DNA from: Echinococcus granulosus
Lineage: Eukaryota; Platyhelminthes; Cestoda; Cyclophyllidea; Taeniidae
DNA: 64,000 nt
Direction: 5' to 3'
NCBI RefSeq assembly: GCF_000524195.1
Contig: NW_020170513.1
Span: 119,302-183,301 of the forward strand
Position 1 is the stretch's first letter. Every line of letters starts with the position of its first letter. Shown piece by piece: positions 46,801 to 59,509 of this stretch. Both the position numbers and the translations under genes were made by a program. A model generated the notes under the pieces. The model did not search any database. It was given only the letters and a program-made list of their open reading frames with translations, and was not told the DNA's origin.

Positions 46801-49318
46801 AGCACGGCGCGCATGGGTGTGAATCATTTGTCACTGTGTTTACCCCACCACCCCGTCTTTCACTTTTCGAGCGACGGGAGTGCGTGTGCTTGTTTGTGCG
46901 TGCCAGTGAGTGAATTAGTCATAGGGGCTGGCCTACAAAGCACGTGCGTGCCTGCCAATGACTCGTTCGGTGATTGGTCACCTCGGCTTTTTGATTCGAC
47001 AACGAAGTCTGAAAGATAGAGCGGACACCACGCCAAAGTGGACGAGGGCCCGCCTCAGTGAATGAATGGGGCAGATTCTTGGGGTCGCAGAAACCGCTAA
47101 AGTGGATTGAGCAGTCAATACGCTACGGAGAATCGGAAAGTATGGGTGCTTGAAAGTGAACAACATTTCCCCAGTGATACAAACTATGTCTGTGAGTCCT
47201 TCTGCGAGTTTTAACAGTTATGGAAAGTGGAGCAGTCCAACAATTACACGGAGCAAGTACTCAACGTAACCAAATGAATTTTCGCATGGTAAGAAAGCGG
47301 TTGTTCTGAGACGGCCTTGATCGGCCAAAAGACGGCAAAAGTCGACCTAAGCCGAACTGCAAATAATGAAGAGGTAGAGTCCCCTACTTGGCCAAAAAAC
47401 AAAGCACAAATGAAGGCCCTGGAATCGCACTCAACCAATGCGACAAAGTAATTGAGAGTTGAGAAATCCGCTGATAGGAGGGGGCTTAGCGAAAGTAGCT
47501 TTCGATTCAGTCGAGCTGTCTGGCAAGGACGAACCAAAGCCTCCGACCAATGAAATTCCAGGAGCTAAAAGATGACCAGTGCCGGCTACCATTACCTGAG
47601 AGAGCCTTCGATGGCTATCTATGACATCGACAGGAAAGGTTAATAGAGACTTCTCAGGCTATTAACAACTTTGCGCATTTTACTAGTAAGTGAGTCAAAT
47701 CCGGTACATTACCATTACCTCAACAACAAGACGATCGATCAGTTCATAGGTAACGCAAAGTCAAACACCCAGTGGTTAAGGTGGAATGCGCCTTAATTCC
47801 AGCGAATCTATCAATTATAAAAACCGGTTTCAAGGCGTGGACCTTCAGCTAGTGCAATCACTGACTCGATCGACTAATTTTGAAACAAAAGGTGTAGCTC
47901 TTAACCGTTTATCGACTCACGGTTATAAAGGAAAAGGGGGGCCCATAATCTCCAGATTCCTATCGGTTCCTAAACAACGAAAGTCCAGTTGGTTCAGAAA
48001 CTAAGGAAGCACAACAACCAAATTCCATGTTGATAAAAAGAAATTAAGGAGATTAGAGTCGGGGCTAATCCATCCTTTCCAAAGGTATACAATGCAGCTT
48101 TGAGGTACCCGACAAACTAAGCATGCCCAGAGCATTGGGAAGAAACTTATACTCAGTAGCGCCAGATTACGAAAGAGTTCAGCAAAGCAGTGTTTGCATC
48201 TTGAAAAAAAAAAAAAACAAGACTAAGAAGGGAGCTATTTTAGCCTGGTTTCCCAAAAAGTCAAGAATTGAACGGCTCAAATGCTTTAATTTGAAGGATC
48301 AAAAGGGAGCAAAACTGTACGAACAAAGGCTCTGAGAAGTTCCTACATCATTAGGAATTGAATCATAAGAACGAAATAAACTCAGGGTTTGGCTGCACAA
48401 AACTTCCAACTTCCTCAATGAGACAAGCCAGCTACAGATGGTGGAAAATGCATTCCGTGGGGTCTAGACAAATCAAGCAGTTAAAGGCACGCTAATCGCA
48501 AAAAAGCCTCAAGAATCTACGCCTAAGATAATATTGGTGGATTAGCAACGCGTGGACAGCCAGCCTCAGTTTCTAAGCCCTCGATGACGAGTCGGTGACC
48601 TGGCCGACATGATGGGCAGAGGTGAGCGGAGGAAAGCCGGACTTTTATTGAGCACTTATGTGGCCTACCCACATTGACCTTACCCTCATCCGCAAATCAG
48701 GACAAAGCGAATAGTCGCCTTCATGCATGACAAATCACAACTGTCCTTGAACTCGCTTCATTGACTTGACGATCATAATCGATCAGGGGAGTCACACAGA
48801 TCGCAGCCAACATATGATGAGTTCACGTGCTCAAAATGTGACGCATAGTTAGAAAATTAGCCAGGCAGCAGCGTTTCTGGTTAAATCAAATAAAAAGTAT
48901 TTGGATTTGAGTTAATTCATTGAAAGGGGTAGCCAAAATGCTAATGTAGGGAGGGGGACAACTCTGGAACCTCAATCAAGGGGAATAAAATCACGAGAGC
49001 AAATTATCCTTTACTGAAATGAAATAAGTAGACGGTCGCCATATGTCGCAAAAGAGGTCGAAAGGTTACGCCAACTCAGCTCTACGACTAATGAATTCAA
49101 CAGGCATTAACACCACAAAATCATTCTCACCTTCACTTTCCTCACCAAAAAAGGCCAAAGTAGTTTTGCAAAAGTGAAGAGAGACAAGTAGATGAGAGGG
49201 TAGTTTGAGAACAACAGTATTGATTATTTTCTCGCCGGCAATTAAACTAAAACACAATTTTATTACACTTTTTGACAGGCGGTAATAAAACCGACTTAAA
49301 CCTCACAGGTTGACTCAC
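43891..49318. other. region upstream of the secure LIN54 exons
   Basis: It should contain the 5' part of the LIN54-like gene. One weak possibility is 44508-44565 (acceptor CACTATTCTAG, donor TCTA|GTGAGT, phase 0 in and 1 out). Open frames on both strands up to 133 codons (46618-47019) show no family. A (CA)n run lies at 44591-44609. Confidence 0.3.
44591..44609. repeat. short (CA)n microsatellite
   Basis: A run of about nine CA units. Confidence 0.9.
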
Positions 49319-49464
49319 CCCAAGTTCCAAAACCCCGGTTTACGCGATCGATTTTCTTCGCCCTTAATGTGAGGCGTAGACAGCAGCTCAAGTATCGACT
49401 TCCTTATCGATCGAACCGCGAGAATTTTGAGACCGACGGAAGCCTCTTGATCAATAATGCATGC
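49319..49464 (-). CDS. candidate upstream exon of LIN54-like gene
   Basis: Acceptor AAATTCCTACCCCAG, donor TTGGG|GTGAGT, with 48 open codons reading ACIIDQEASVGLKILAVRSI and ending NRSRKPGFWNLG. It leaves in phase 2, whereas the next secure exon needs phase 1, so another exon would be required between them. It may belong to a different transcript or be chance. Confidence 0.2.
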
Positions 49465-49679
49465 CTGGGGTAGGAATTTACATCTCTACCCCTCAACACG
49501 AAGAGCAAGCATGCCTTGCTCAAACGATCGATATTTGAACTCGCTTGAGTTCACGACCGAAATAGAGGCGCCAAGTCGAAATGCATGGCGCAGTGACCTA
49601 ACAGATCGATGACAGATGCGCGAGGGCCCATTTGCAGGATGAGGTTAGAATGAGGACGCTTTGGGGATCACTAATCCAT

Positions 49680-50230
49680 TGCGTGTGCATGCGCGCGCGA
49701 GATGTGGTTTTTCAAAAAGCCCAACACAAACACACGTCTGAACAATGTGTGTACACATTAGCACGCGAGAATGAATGAAACTGAGCGAATCGATAATTAC
49801 TAAGAGGGCACACAAAATGCAGCTGCCAAGTTGTTTTCGCGCGTTATACAAACCACACACATATAAGGCATGCGCACTAGCGCAAACAACAATCAATGCG
49901 AGGCCAATTGACCAGTCACACAAACGCGCTTACATACGTACGCACGTACGCACACACTAGCACGTCCGCACGCGCTTGTTCCGGGTATACATCGATTTTT
50001 CCAGTAAGCGCACGCGCGCACTTTAGTTGGCTCGCGCATGAAAATACGCACACGTCTATTATTGATCGATCTTTGATGTGCACGCACGCGCGCGCGCACG
50101 AGCGAACGACGCAAGAGAGCGCACGTCTATGTGCGCATGCCTGAATGAATGATTAGGCACGCGCGCTCAGGCACGACTGAGGGGAGACACGTGCGCACCA
50201 CTGACACCTCGCACACGCACGCGCGCGAAC
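49680..50230. repeat. CpG- and alternating purine/pyrimidine-rich island
   Basis: Dense GCACGCGCGC, CACACG and TACGCACG blocks, far richer in CpG than the surroundings, interspersed with ATCGAT. Alternating CG/CA steps favour Z-DNA. It could be a promoter-proximal element of the LIN54-like gene or of the adjacent small frame at 50379. Confidence 0.7.
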
Positions 50231-50378
50231 AGACATCATTATTGATCATCGATTAGAATGCCAGCGAGAAATAGACGCTAGTTAGCGAGGCGCGGTGGTA
50301 GAGACGCTAGGCTGCTAATATGGGAACGCCTCGTGCCTTTGCAATTGGCAGCAATGTGACTACTACGGCTAATCAATA

Positions 50379-50576
50379 ATGAGACCACTAGGCATCGCCA
50401 CCTCGATTGCTCTATTTGTCATGCTGGGTGTGCGCAGTGTACCGGCGCGTCCAGTGTATGCGCGCTTGCCACGAAAACAGAGTAGTGGAGAGAGAGGGAG
50501 AAAAATCGATTTTAATCATGCATGGCAGTGCGACATCCGTAGTCGCATTATCGACCGAAATGCGTCACAGGCTTAA
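50379..50576 (+). CDS. candidate small secreted peptide precursor
   Basis: A 65-codon frame from ATG to TAA, directly after the CpG-rich island. Residues 1-23 look like a signal peptide: MRP, a hydrophobic core LGIATSIALFVMLGV, then a small-residue cleavage region near VPA|RP. The mature part is basic, with possible prohormone cleavage sites (LPRK and GERGRK, the latter a possible Gly-Arg-Lys amidation signal) and one Cys. No known neuropeptide motif is recognised. It is a single short frame, so chance is possible. Confidence 0.3.
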   Translation: MRPLGIATSIALFVMLGVRSVPARPVYARLPRKQSSGERGRKIDFNHAWQCDIRSRIIDRNASQA

Positions 50577-53182
50577 TATCGATTATTTAAAGCTCACACA
50601 ACCGCAACTTTATTGACTGAAGTCGTAGCATTTGAAGAGAGTCATCATGCAGCCCTTCCGCAGATCACGCAAGCTGAATGCGACCGCTTTTTTGCCTCGA
50701 AGACAGCGCAGGCCGAGGCGATCGATACAGTCGATGGGGCGGCGGGACAATCGCACTGGCGTGACGAGGACATTTAAATGGCTTCAAAATTGGACCATCT
50801 CCCTCCCCCCCCCCCTCCCTTACCGTGTTCTCCCCCTTACTACCATCATTTTGTCTCCAGCCTCTCGTATGGCAGATGTCATGACTCATACCGCGAGAAG
50901 CAGTTTAGCCAATCGGACATCGATAATGGAGAGCTGCTCATTGTTTGGACGAGGGTACATTTAAAAGGCTAGTCAGAGGGTTGGTTGGATAAAAATAATA
51001 TTTTACTTGCGCTGGAAGCCTGGAAATAGCGGAACTGACATCGGTCAATGCTCAAATGCTCAAGGGGGCATCCGCGTTCTCAAGCTAGTACATCAAGTCC
51101 AAAAAATTAGATGCAAGAGAGGTATTAAGCAGTTGCGGTCCTGCATATAGCGCTACTGACCAGAGGGGGTTTTGCAGGAGGTTAAAATACTTGGATAGTG
51201 TTGAGATGAAGACGCTGCAGCGTATACCATGCAACAGTAACCTCGATGCATAAGTTGCTCACCCTCAAGCAGCGTGCAGAGGTACCGAGCTACATGACCG
51301 GGTTTTGGTGGAATTAAGGCCGAAGAAGCCGAATAAGCGAGTCTTAACTCAAATACGCGAAAAAAATTTAAGAGTCACGCTCCGATGCATGTAAAATCGT
51401 GACTTTACTTGGGTAGATCTGGTGTTTAAAGGCGCTGAATGCCTTGCCTGAAGCGATAAGAACTTTGGGGAGACAATGAGCTAAGGAACGGGAGAGCAAG
51501 GCATTTGATGAGCATGGCGTAAATGAAGAAAAGCAAATGACAAAAATGAAGCGCATTTATCACATGAAAGGGAACCAATAGTTGAGAAGAGTGAGCAAAA
51601 TAACGGTAATTAATCAAGACTAGCCGCGACAAACATCAAAGATGGATTATCATGTATGTCTGCAGGATGTGCAAACAATACCTGATTATTCAAAGTTTAG
51701 CAATCAGGTGCTAGGCAGAATTTAAACGATGCGCTTTTATGCACGTGATTGTCAAATTCGATGCACTTGTCCATAAAAACCCAAATCAATTTTGGATTTA
51801 ACATTAGAAAAGGGAACTGAGTAACACCTAAGAAATACCTTAGGATTAAGGGCTGTGTGAAACACCAATCTAAACGAGTAAGCCAGACCCAGCGAGAAGG
51901 TGGATTTAACTTTGGCGAAAAAAGAAAAAGGGCGCTGACAATTAAGAACTGAACAAAATACTCACGTGGACGTCCAGGTACCTTCAAATAGATGAGTCTA
52001 AAAAGAAAGAACGTTATTTCAAAAAGAAAGACAGCTGCAATCATATGAAAAGAAAAAGAATGGAAAAAACGACAAATTTATCTACAATGACTAGAAGCGC
52101 AGGCATTGGTGACACATGAAGGGGGATTGTAAGTAGCCACGAAAGCGAAGTAGCGTAAAGCTACTGATCGACAAGAGAAGAATGTGAGCAAACTGAAAAA
52201 CACTAATATATCCACATCGTAATTTTACTTGACATACACAAGGGGAAAAAGGAAGAAGCCAGTTTTGATCACGTGACGGGCGTAAACTCGACTAATATCA
52301 ACAACGTGCATGAATGTAGTCGACAAAGGAATGGCTCGAAGAACAGCGAGAAGTAAAGGAAAAGGATACCTTTTGCAGTTATTGATGAGGAGGAAATTGA
52401 GAGCACACAAAAGACCAAACTTGCACAGGAACCTCTCAACCGGTCACGAAATCATATACACAGAAAGCTCTAACTCGGCGGTTACTCACCAAAAGGCATT
52501 AAACAAATTTCAAGGTTACAAATATCTTTTTTTAATGACTTTATTAAAATATTATAGCAAAACAAGTTTTGCAGCTATATGAATGTAAATGATTCAACAA
52601 TGCACTAAGGTAGGGGCTATGTTAGCATTTGCACCGCTTACAGACACCAATCCTTTTAAGACGCTTGGAATTGAGGCAATTATGTGGAACTGCAAAATCA
52701 CATGCTTAAAACTAATAAAATTGCAATTTTTTTATTTAAAACTGTTTTATCATGCATGGCTTGTTACACATTTAGCCATCTTACAGGAGTTAGGCGCTTA
52801 TAATTGATCGTGAGGCAGCCAGGTCCTGCAGATAAAGATAAACTCAAAAGTTGTTCCGTTTAAAAGCAGAACCAAATAAACACAAATAATAAACGTTACT
52901 AAAAGTTAAATCTCAGCAATCCCAGTAGTAGCGAAAACTAGTGTGACATCCTGAGTCCTCCCTGAAGACGAAAGAAGACAATACTTGGACGGAATATGCA
53001 TATGAGCTACAGAGGAGGTTTCACAACTACCTGCATAGCTTAAAGGTTAGTCAACTTGTCGTGGTACAACAATTGAGCTAGAAGTGGATCTTCACTAAAA
53101 TCGATGGATAAATAACTATAGCATTGGATAACGCCTTACCTCTTTTGAGCGTCGCTCCCGGGCGCTATCCATGATCAACCTC
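50577..53182. other. intergenic DNA, nothing recognised
   Basis: Short overlapping frames only. The Arg/Pro-rich frame at 50632-50964 includes a C-run at 50804-50815 and is not convincing. Confidence 0.4.
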
Positions 53183-53362
53183 CAGCGTCAGCCACCACAA
53201 TATAGTCGGCGCTGTAAGAAAACACCCTTAATTTGGCCATGCCAGTCATCAAATTGCCATGCGACTGAGGAGATAATTGACCGCAACGTCACCGTCCCCT
53301 CTTAGTAACTTAGCTGTATCTAAAGTCTAGGAAATGGATTCAGGAACGAGAAATTGTGCTAG
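53183..53362. repeat. dispersed repeat, copy 2
   Basis: Diverged homologue of 8214-8404 in the same orientation: CTGAGGAGATAATTGACC against CTGAGGAGATACTTCACC, followed in both by CAACGTCACCG. It includes a block around ATAGTCGGCGCTGTAAG. Confidence 0.7.
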
Positions 53363-56300
53363 CTACTACATGAGTTTATAGATGAAAGTAAGAACATTGG
53401 CCCAAAAGTAGATCTGTGTAGGGGAAAATGAGATTTACCACAAAACTGTGGGGAAATGTTTCGCGTCTGTTCCTCCCTGTCGCGCTGTTCAGACTTCGGG
53501 TCTGCTCGGCTATATCTATTGCACTCTGTTCGGCTAGTAAGAAAATAAAAAGGTACCGTAAAGTCATGTTATTAACAGATTTTTACAGGTACCTTAGGAA
53601 AAGTCTGTGACAAAACTCTCAGATAGTTCACGGCTATTGTCACTACAATCGTTAACAGCTTTTCTGTAGAACACGGGACTGGGATGGATGTTAGTAGGAT
53701 ACGCCAATTTTGGATCTTTTGTTCAGAGCCATCATATTCTTTTATCCGTAGCACGCGCGCTTCTTTCGCCCAGCTAAGTTTTATCACCCAGCAGTGAGAA
53801 TCGGACGACATGTCCCTGAGGATCGGGTTTGCTCTCCACTGCCACCAATGTAGCGTGGTGTAGTGGGCAAGTCAATGGTGGCTCCTCACCAAGACCGACA
53901 GATAACTATCTGTCTATCTAAAAAATTAAGGTAAAAAGGGAAAAATACTGCAAAATCCCACTAAGCAGTAACAGCTTGAGCAGAAGATACTGCTACAAAC
54001 TACACAAGGACTAAATAGGAGCATTTTAAGTGTCATTTCATTCTTCAGTACTGCAAAGTAGTGATAGCAGTTACGATTTTCAAAAGCTTTTAGCAAGCAC
54101 TAACCTACAGAATTGGGTTTCAAAAAATACGTGATATTTTGTTCATTAATTAGGTTGTAATATGCCCCATTTAGCTAAGTTTAGGTAGATTTACGAGGTC
54201 TGAACAGTTTTTAGAAAAATGGTAATATACATGCGATTTAATGGTGCTTTCATTCGCTATTTTGTTAACAGAGCCAGTAAGGTTCCTCGTCATTGTAGTT
54301 TCTCTGGTTGCACTATTCTTCGGGCCATCTTAGCAACCCCAAATGCTTGCTCATGTAAATATATACGTATCCTGCCTAGATGCTGTGCCTTGCCTAGTCT
54401 TTAGGAAAGTCTTAAGAGGCCACAAATACGAAATTTTGTAATACTATGAGAAACAAGTATTGTTGCTGTACAGGTGTTTCCATTTTCATTTTTAAAATAT
54501 TAATTAGGTACTTTGACAGCAAGTTTGGGTCACTGCTTTTTTAATCTTTCATTAGATTTAGATGTGTTTATTTTAATCACTTCTATGACCTACGCCTAAA
54601 CGAGAGTTTTTAAAATCTGCTGACCCGGGTCAGGTGGTGTGAATGGGAGGTTATTAACTATGAGCTCAGAAACGGAACACTCTGGACACGCAACCAAGAG
54701 TATTCTTAAGCCAAAGCATGAGCTTAACAGTAGGTTTTTTATTTAGTCTGCTTTGATCAAACGTTTTTTGTTTAATGTTGCACAAATTTTCGTGGTTTTA
54801 ACTTGTATTTACAACGGCTGCCTTTGAACTATGTATTGCCACAGGCATTAATGCCTACAGCTTATGCATTCTAGTGCGATTATTCTGTTCTTTTATCTCT
54901 ACTGTCTAATAATGAGGGTCTGGCAACTTTAAGGTTTTGTGTCCATGGTTTTTTTCCAGCGTTCTGTTTGCTCATAAGTTGACATGATGTCTTTATTCTA
55001 TGTTAGCACCACGACATTTAATTATTTGTGTCACTTCCTTTACACTCTAAGTGGAACAGTTATAAAAATACAAACGCATTAGCAAAATTAAATTTGTGAT
55101 TACTTTGTGTAGAGTAGTGACGACAAATAACTGATTCTTATTTCTTACTTGGTCTTTATTGACAATTTAAAACCAACTGCTTTTAATACACAAAAGTGCA
55201 AGCAAAATAAATTGAGTTTTGGCTTTCTTTGAGTCAAGTGGGGTCACCCTTTTTTAAGGCAAAGTTTTTACGAAGTCCAAATAGATAAAGTGCCTTTTTA
55301 AACAACAGCTTTTAATCAGTTTCGTTTTGAATTTAGAACACTTTTGCCTGCCATCATAGCTGAAATAAAACACTTCTTTCTTTTACAACTCTGTCTAGAC
55401 ACGTACTGTGTAAGTCGTTAATCACGTAAGGTGGGTTTTTACAACCACGATACAGAATTTAGTTCCTACTATTTTTAATGGGTTGAAAGTCCTATTTTTT
55501 TTCTTTGAATTTGCTTCATCGTAATGAAGCACAAACCATCACGCGATGAGCGCACATAGAGGAGTGTCCAAGTTTAATAATGGGGAGGGCTAACATATTA
55601 TAGTGGGACGGAAAAAATTTGTTATTGGTGTCCAGCTTCGCCATTTAATCTGATTAACATGCGTTTTTTCCTTTTGCATAGATGGCTCTACTAGCCGAAG
55701 GAAAAACTTAAATGAGTGAATAGACAAACCCAAAAACTGCCTTTCTTGTTTAGCTTTGTTTGAAGAAAATGAACCTTCAAGTCACTCTGTTTGTTTGTTA
55801 ATCTTTTGGCTTGAAGTAGTCAAAGAGAGCTTAATCCTTGCACTTCACAGTAAATGGAATCTTTTGCATGCCCATGTGTGAGGAATTTTCACATTTTTTA
55901 ATATTTTTTTTCCCTTGACAAGTGGCTAACAAAACATAAAACACTTTTTTTACACAGAGAGGAAGCAGTGACACAGCGTTTATGATCAACAAATACACTA
56001 ACGTCAACCCTTTGTGTCCAAATAAGAGGTTTACAGATCAACAGATTTACCACCGTCAAGTTGAAGCTAATTTGCAACACTGTTTCTTATTACTTACCCT
56101 AGAGCAGCAGGAGAAGGCATGAGGAAAGATGTTATCGTGCGAAGCAACACTTACTTACTTACCACCCTTCCCTTACTTGCAATTAGAGAAAAGGAAGCTG
56201 CTTATTTTTGGCTAGGTCTTACAAATAAGGACGGAGGAGGAGGAAGAGGCAAAAGTCGCTGAGGCGGGGCATAAACTCCTTGGCTATTGCGTCTAGAAAC

Positions 56301-59300
56301 ACTGACTCAGCACCTCAACGTGAATTAAGTGTCCCAATTCAGAAGAAGTCGACCTCCCCTGGTGCTTGGAATCCTCCTTAGGACAAAAATACTGAGGCTG
56401 TAATTGGGATTGACAAAAGTGTAATGCCCTGGAGCTCTTCCTTAGGGCAAAAACCATTGAATGGCCATAAGTAGAGCCAAAGAGAGAGATAGTTTGTCCA
56501 TAGCTCTGAACCCGTATAAATTCCGTATTTATCACGTAGGGATAAAAGATCAGGCTTTTATTACCAGCCATCATGAGCGGAGGGATTAACATCAACAGTG
56601 TGGTGAAGCTAAAACGGATCAGGTAATCACGGAGGACAGCTTCTGCTGTAACTACTTCCACCTCAGCATGCTCTCAACTTAAGGCCCCAGGATGATGTGT
56701 GGTTAATTTGTAGGATTAAAATCACCTTTAATAAGGAGCGATTTCTCCTCCTAGCCCACCATACAGTTTGTCAAATTTTTGAGAAGTATTTGGAGCACTA
56801 CTTTGACCTCTTAAAAAAACAAAGGATTAAAGCCTTCAAATTCATTAAATGAGTCACCATAGTGAAATTTTGATGGAGTGACATCACTGGCATCAAATGA
56901 AGTGACTGACAAGGCATATACCACCACGCGGATCTGTCAAATCTCCCGCGATTCGTCGTCCCCTTTCCGAATGTGGCGCTTTGTTAGCAGTTCGCCAGCC
57001 CCCTTCCATGGTACTGGTAGAGTTCTTTCCACACCCGTAGGTCTTTCGGAAGAACTTAAGTGTTACAAAGGCATGCTAGAGGCCGCCCACCATCTGCTAT
57101 TCTTCAAGTAACACAGGAATCGTTACGTTCTCCATTGTTCCCACTCGAAAGCAGGAAAAAGTTATTTTTATAGTTCTGCAGGCCGACTTTTTCACCAAAT
57201 CACCTGAAAAAAAATACATAATTTTAAATCAATATCTTCAGTCTTGTAGAAAATGGAGGATTTGTAAACCCAACGGGACAGTAAATTCGGTAAGTTGGTT
57301 CCCAAGGCACAAGTAGAAGTTCATCAGTACCGCCACGGCGAGTTAATCCTACCATAAGAAGACCTTAACTAACGTAAATTTTAGTCCACGTCACTTCACA
57401 AATCATGCACAAAAGTTCGCCTTGTTTTAAATAAACTTCCTCCTTGTCACTCACCCCTCTTTTCTATATAACAGCATTGTCCTGGAGGCAGCATTGCTGC
57501 CAAGCCCACGGGGCGGATTACAGGCATCCGTCCCTTCTCCTCTTCCTATCTACAAGGTTCTTCCATCTTCCAATTCACCATTTTCTTGTTTAAATATGAA
57601 TAATTGCAAAAGTTTAACTAGTTATTTCGCATCCAGTGTAGATAGATGTTTACCCGCGGCCTGCGAAACGGCCAGCTGGCTTCCGGTTCAGTGGATTTAA
57701 TGCATCCCTCACCGTTTCCGTTGAGTTGAATTTTTTCCACCCCAATTTTGACTGCTTTTAAATTTTAAAAGGACTTATTGACGATTTTATTGCCTGAAAA
57801 TCTTAAATTTTTTCCCCGTTTGATGGCTAGCTAGGTGGGAGCCTTCGATTTAAAGCGCCATTGCCCCACAAAATTGGAACGAAAGATACTTTTTGCATGG
57901 AATAGTTAAGTTTGGCACTTTTTAAACTTTCTCAAATTACTAGGTAAGCGAAAGGCAACAGCGTAGTGCCTTTCTACCGAAAGAGCCAAAAAATCCATGA
58001 AATGTGGATTTACCGTTGGTAGTCAAAATTCACGGGATTATTTTTCAACAACAACTATCATATTATCATCTTGACAGGATATGCTTTTGTTTTCAGTCAG
58101 ACTGTCTTTCTTTTTTGTTCACCAACTTGATCACAAGATCTTTTTTTATTAGACAAGTTCGTTTCCCCTAGGAGGCATTAAAAATAGCGCTTGTTTTCTG
58201 CCAACAAATTACGCATTTGTTTATCTGAAGCAGTCCTCCACTCGCACATATATACGGACATACAAGATCAAGCGGGTGGCAATTTTGGTAGAATTTTCTC
58301 CTTCTGTACCTCCCATTCCATGCCTTGTTCGGCGCTAAATTACTGCAGAAGTGAATAAAAGTCGGCCAAGTAAACAAAGAACGGACGGACCAATAAAATT
58401 GCGCCACTTTGTTGACTGCAGCGCATGTAGCTGCGTTGATTGATGAGGTGTTCCCTCAACTGTGACAATTTTTGATCTGAGCGGCCTCTTTCTCGCTTTC
58501 TTGCTGGGGTTAATAAACCACGCATTTTAATGTAACCCAGTATTACTCCCGCATGGGGCGAAACGACACATCCAGGTGGGCCGGAAGGAGGAAGGGATTT
58601 TATGAGCTTCACGTTATGTAACGCTTGGAGGTACTCTCACCGTGCAAATTTTTTTCACACCCTATTCTCTAACAGTTTGCACAGGTCATAAAAAGCGGAA
58701 AAGGGGATTGAATTCCTTTTTCGTCTCAGAATTTTGCTTATTGTCACCTTCCTTGACCAAATGGCACGCCTAGTTTGGTCTCGAGGCTGAAAGAAAAAAG
58801 TAAAGTGTGAGAATAAAAACATTTTTTACTGGACACTCAGCCTTTTCTCTACTTTGACTGAGCCCTTTAATGCTCCTCGTTTCGTAAGTTTGGCTTTTGC
58901 AGTTGGCAGGAGAGGAAAATCCATTAGAATGACGCAAATGCAATTTAGATGGAAACGAACGTCTTTCGTTTGAATAAACTTTAAATTTAGAAAATAAATT
59001 AGTATGTTTTTAGGTATTCCATCAACTGAGAAGGATGTTGAAATTCGTCAGCATCATCTCCACCTCCCTTGTTTTCCAGCTAAATGCTAATTTTTCGATC
59101 CCGATTCTACCAGAATAGGAGGAGGAGACGGAGGGGGATGAACATTTGCTAGAATAAAAACGGAGATATTATTAATCCTTAAAGTTGCTTTTTCGCTGAC
59201 AATAAAGTTGGCCGAGTCAGAGTGGGCGTATTGCGGTGAAATAGAACTGCCAACTTTTTTTCCGGAGTTAAGCGCTCAACCAATTAAAAACTTAAATTTT

Positions 59301-59387
59301 TCGACAATTTCTAAGTGCTGTTCATTCTTTCTCTGAAAAAAAAAGAATTGCTGCAAAACCTTTGTTTTTTGGTACTTTTTTCTTTAG
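53363..59387. other. AT-rich intergenic or intronic DNA
   Basis: Noticeably more T-rich than the LIN54 region. Two frames look somewhat protein-like: plus 56878-57111 (ending before TTCAA|GTAACA, which could splice in phase to 57476-57560) and minus 58340-58612 (MKLIKSLPPSGPPG). Neither has enough support, and no family is recognised. Confidence 0.3.
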
Positions 59388-59509
59388 TGAATCTCGGTGC
59401 GTACAATCTCTACACCAAACGGGCCAGTTTTAAAGACGACGGTGTGCTTCAACAATTCGTCACGGAAATGGCTGGTCAACCAATTATCTCGCCTCCTGTT
59501 CTGGAACAG
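59388..59509 (+). CDS. candidate internal exon, unknown protein
   Basis: The acceptor is excellent (GGTACTTTTTTCTTTAG) and the donor good (GAACAG|GTAGGT). Only one of the three frames is open: it gives NLGAYNLYTKRASFKDDGVL then QQFVTEMAGQPIISPPVLEQ. It enters in phase 1 and leaves in phase 0. The composition is protein-like, but I do not recognise the family, and the flanking exons were not found. Confidence 0.4.
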
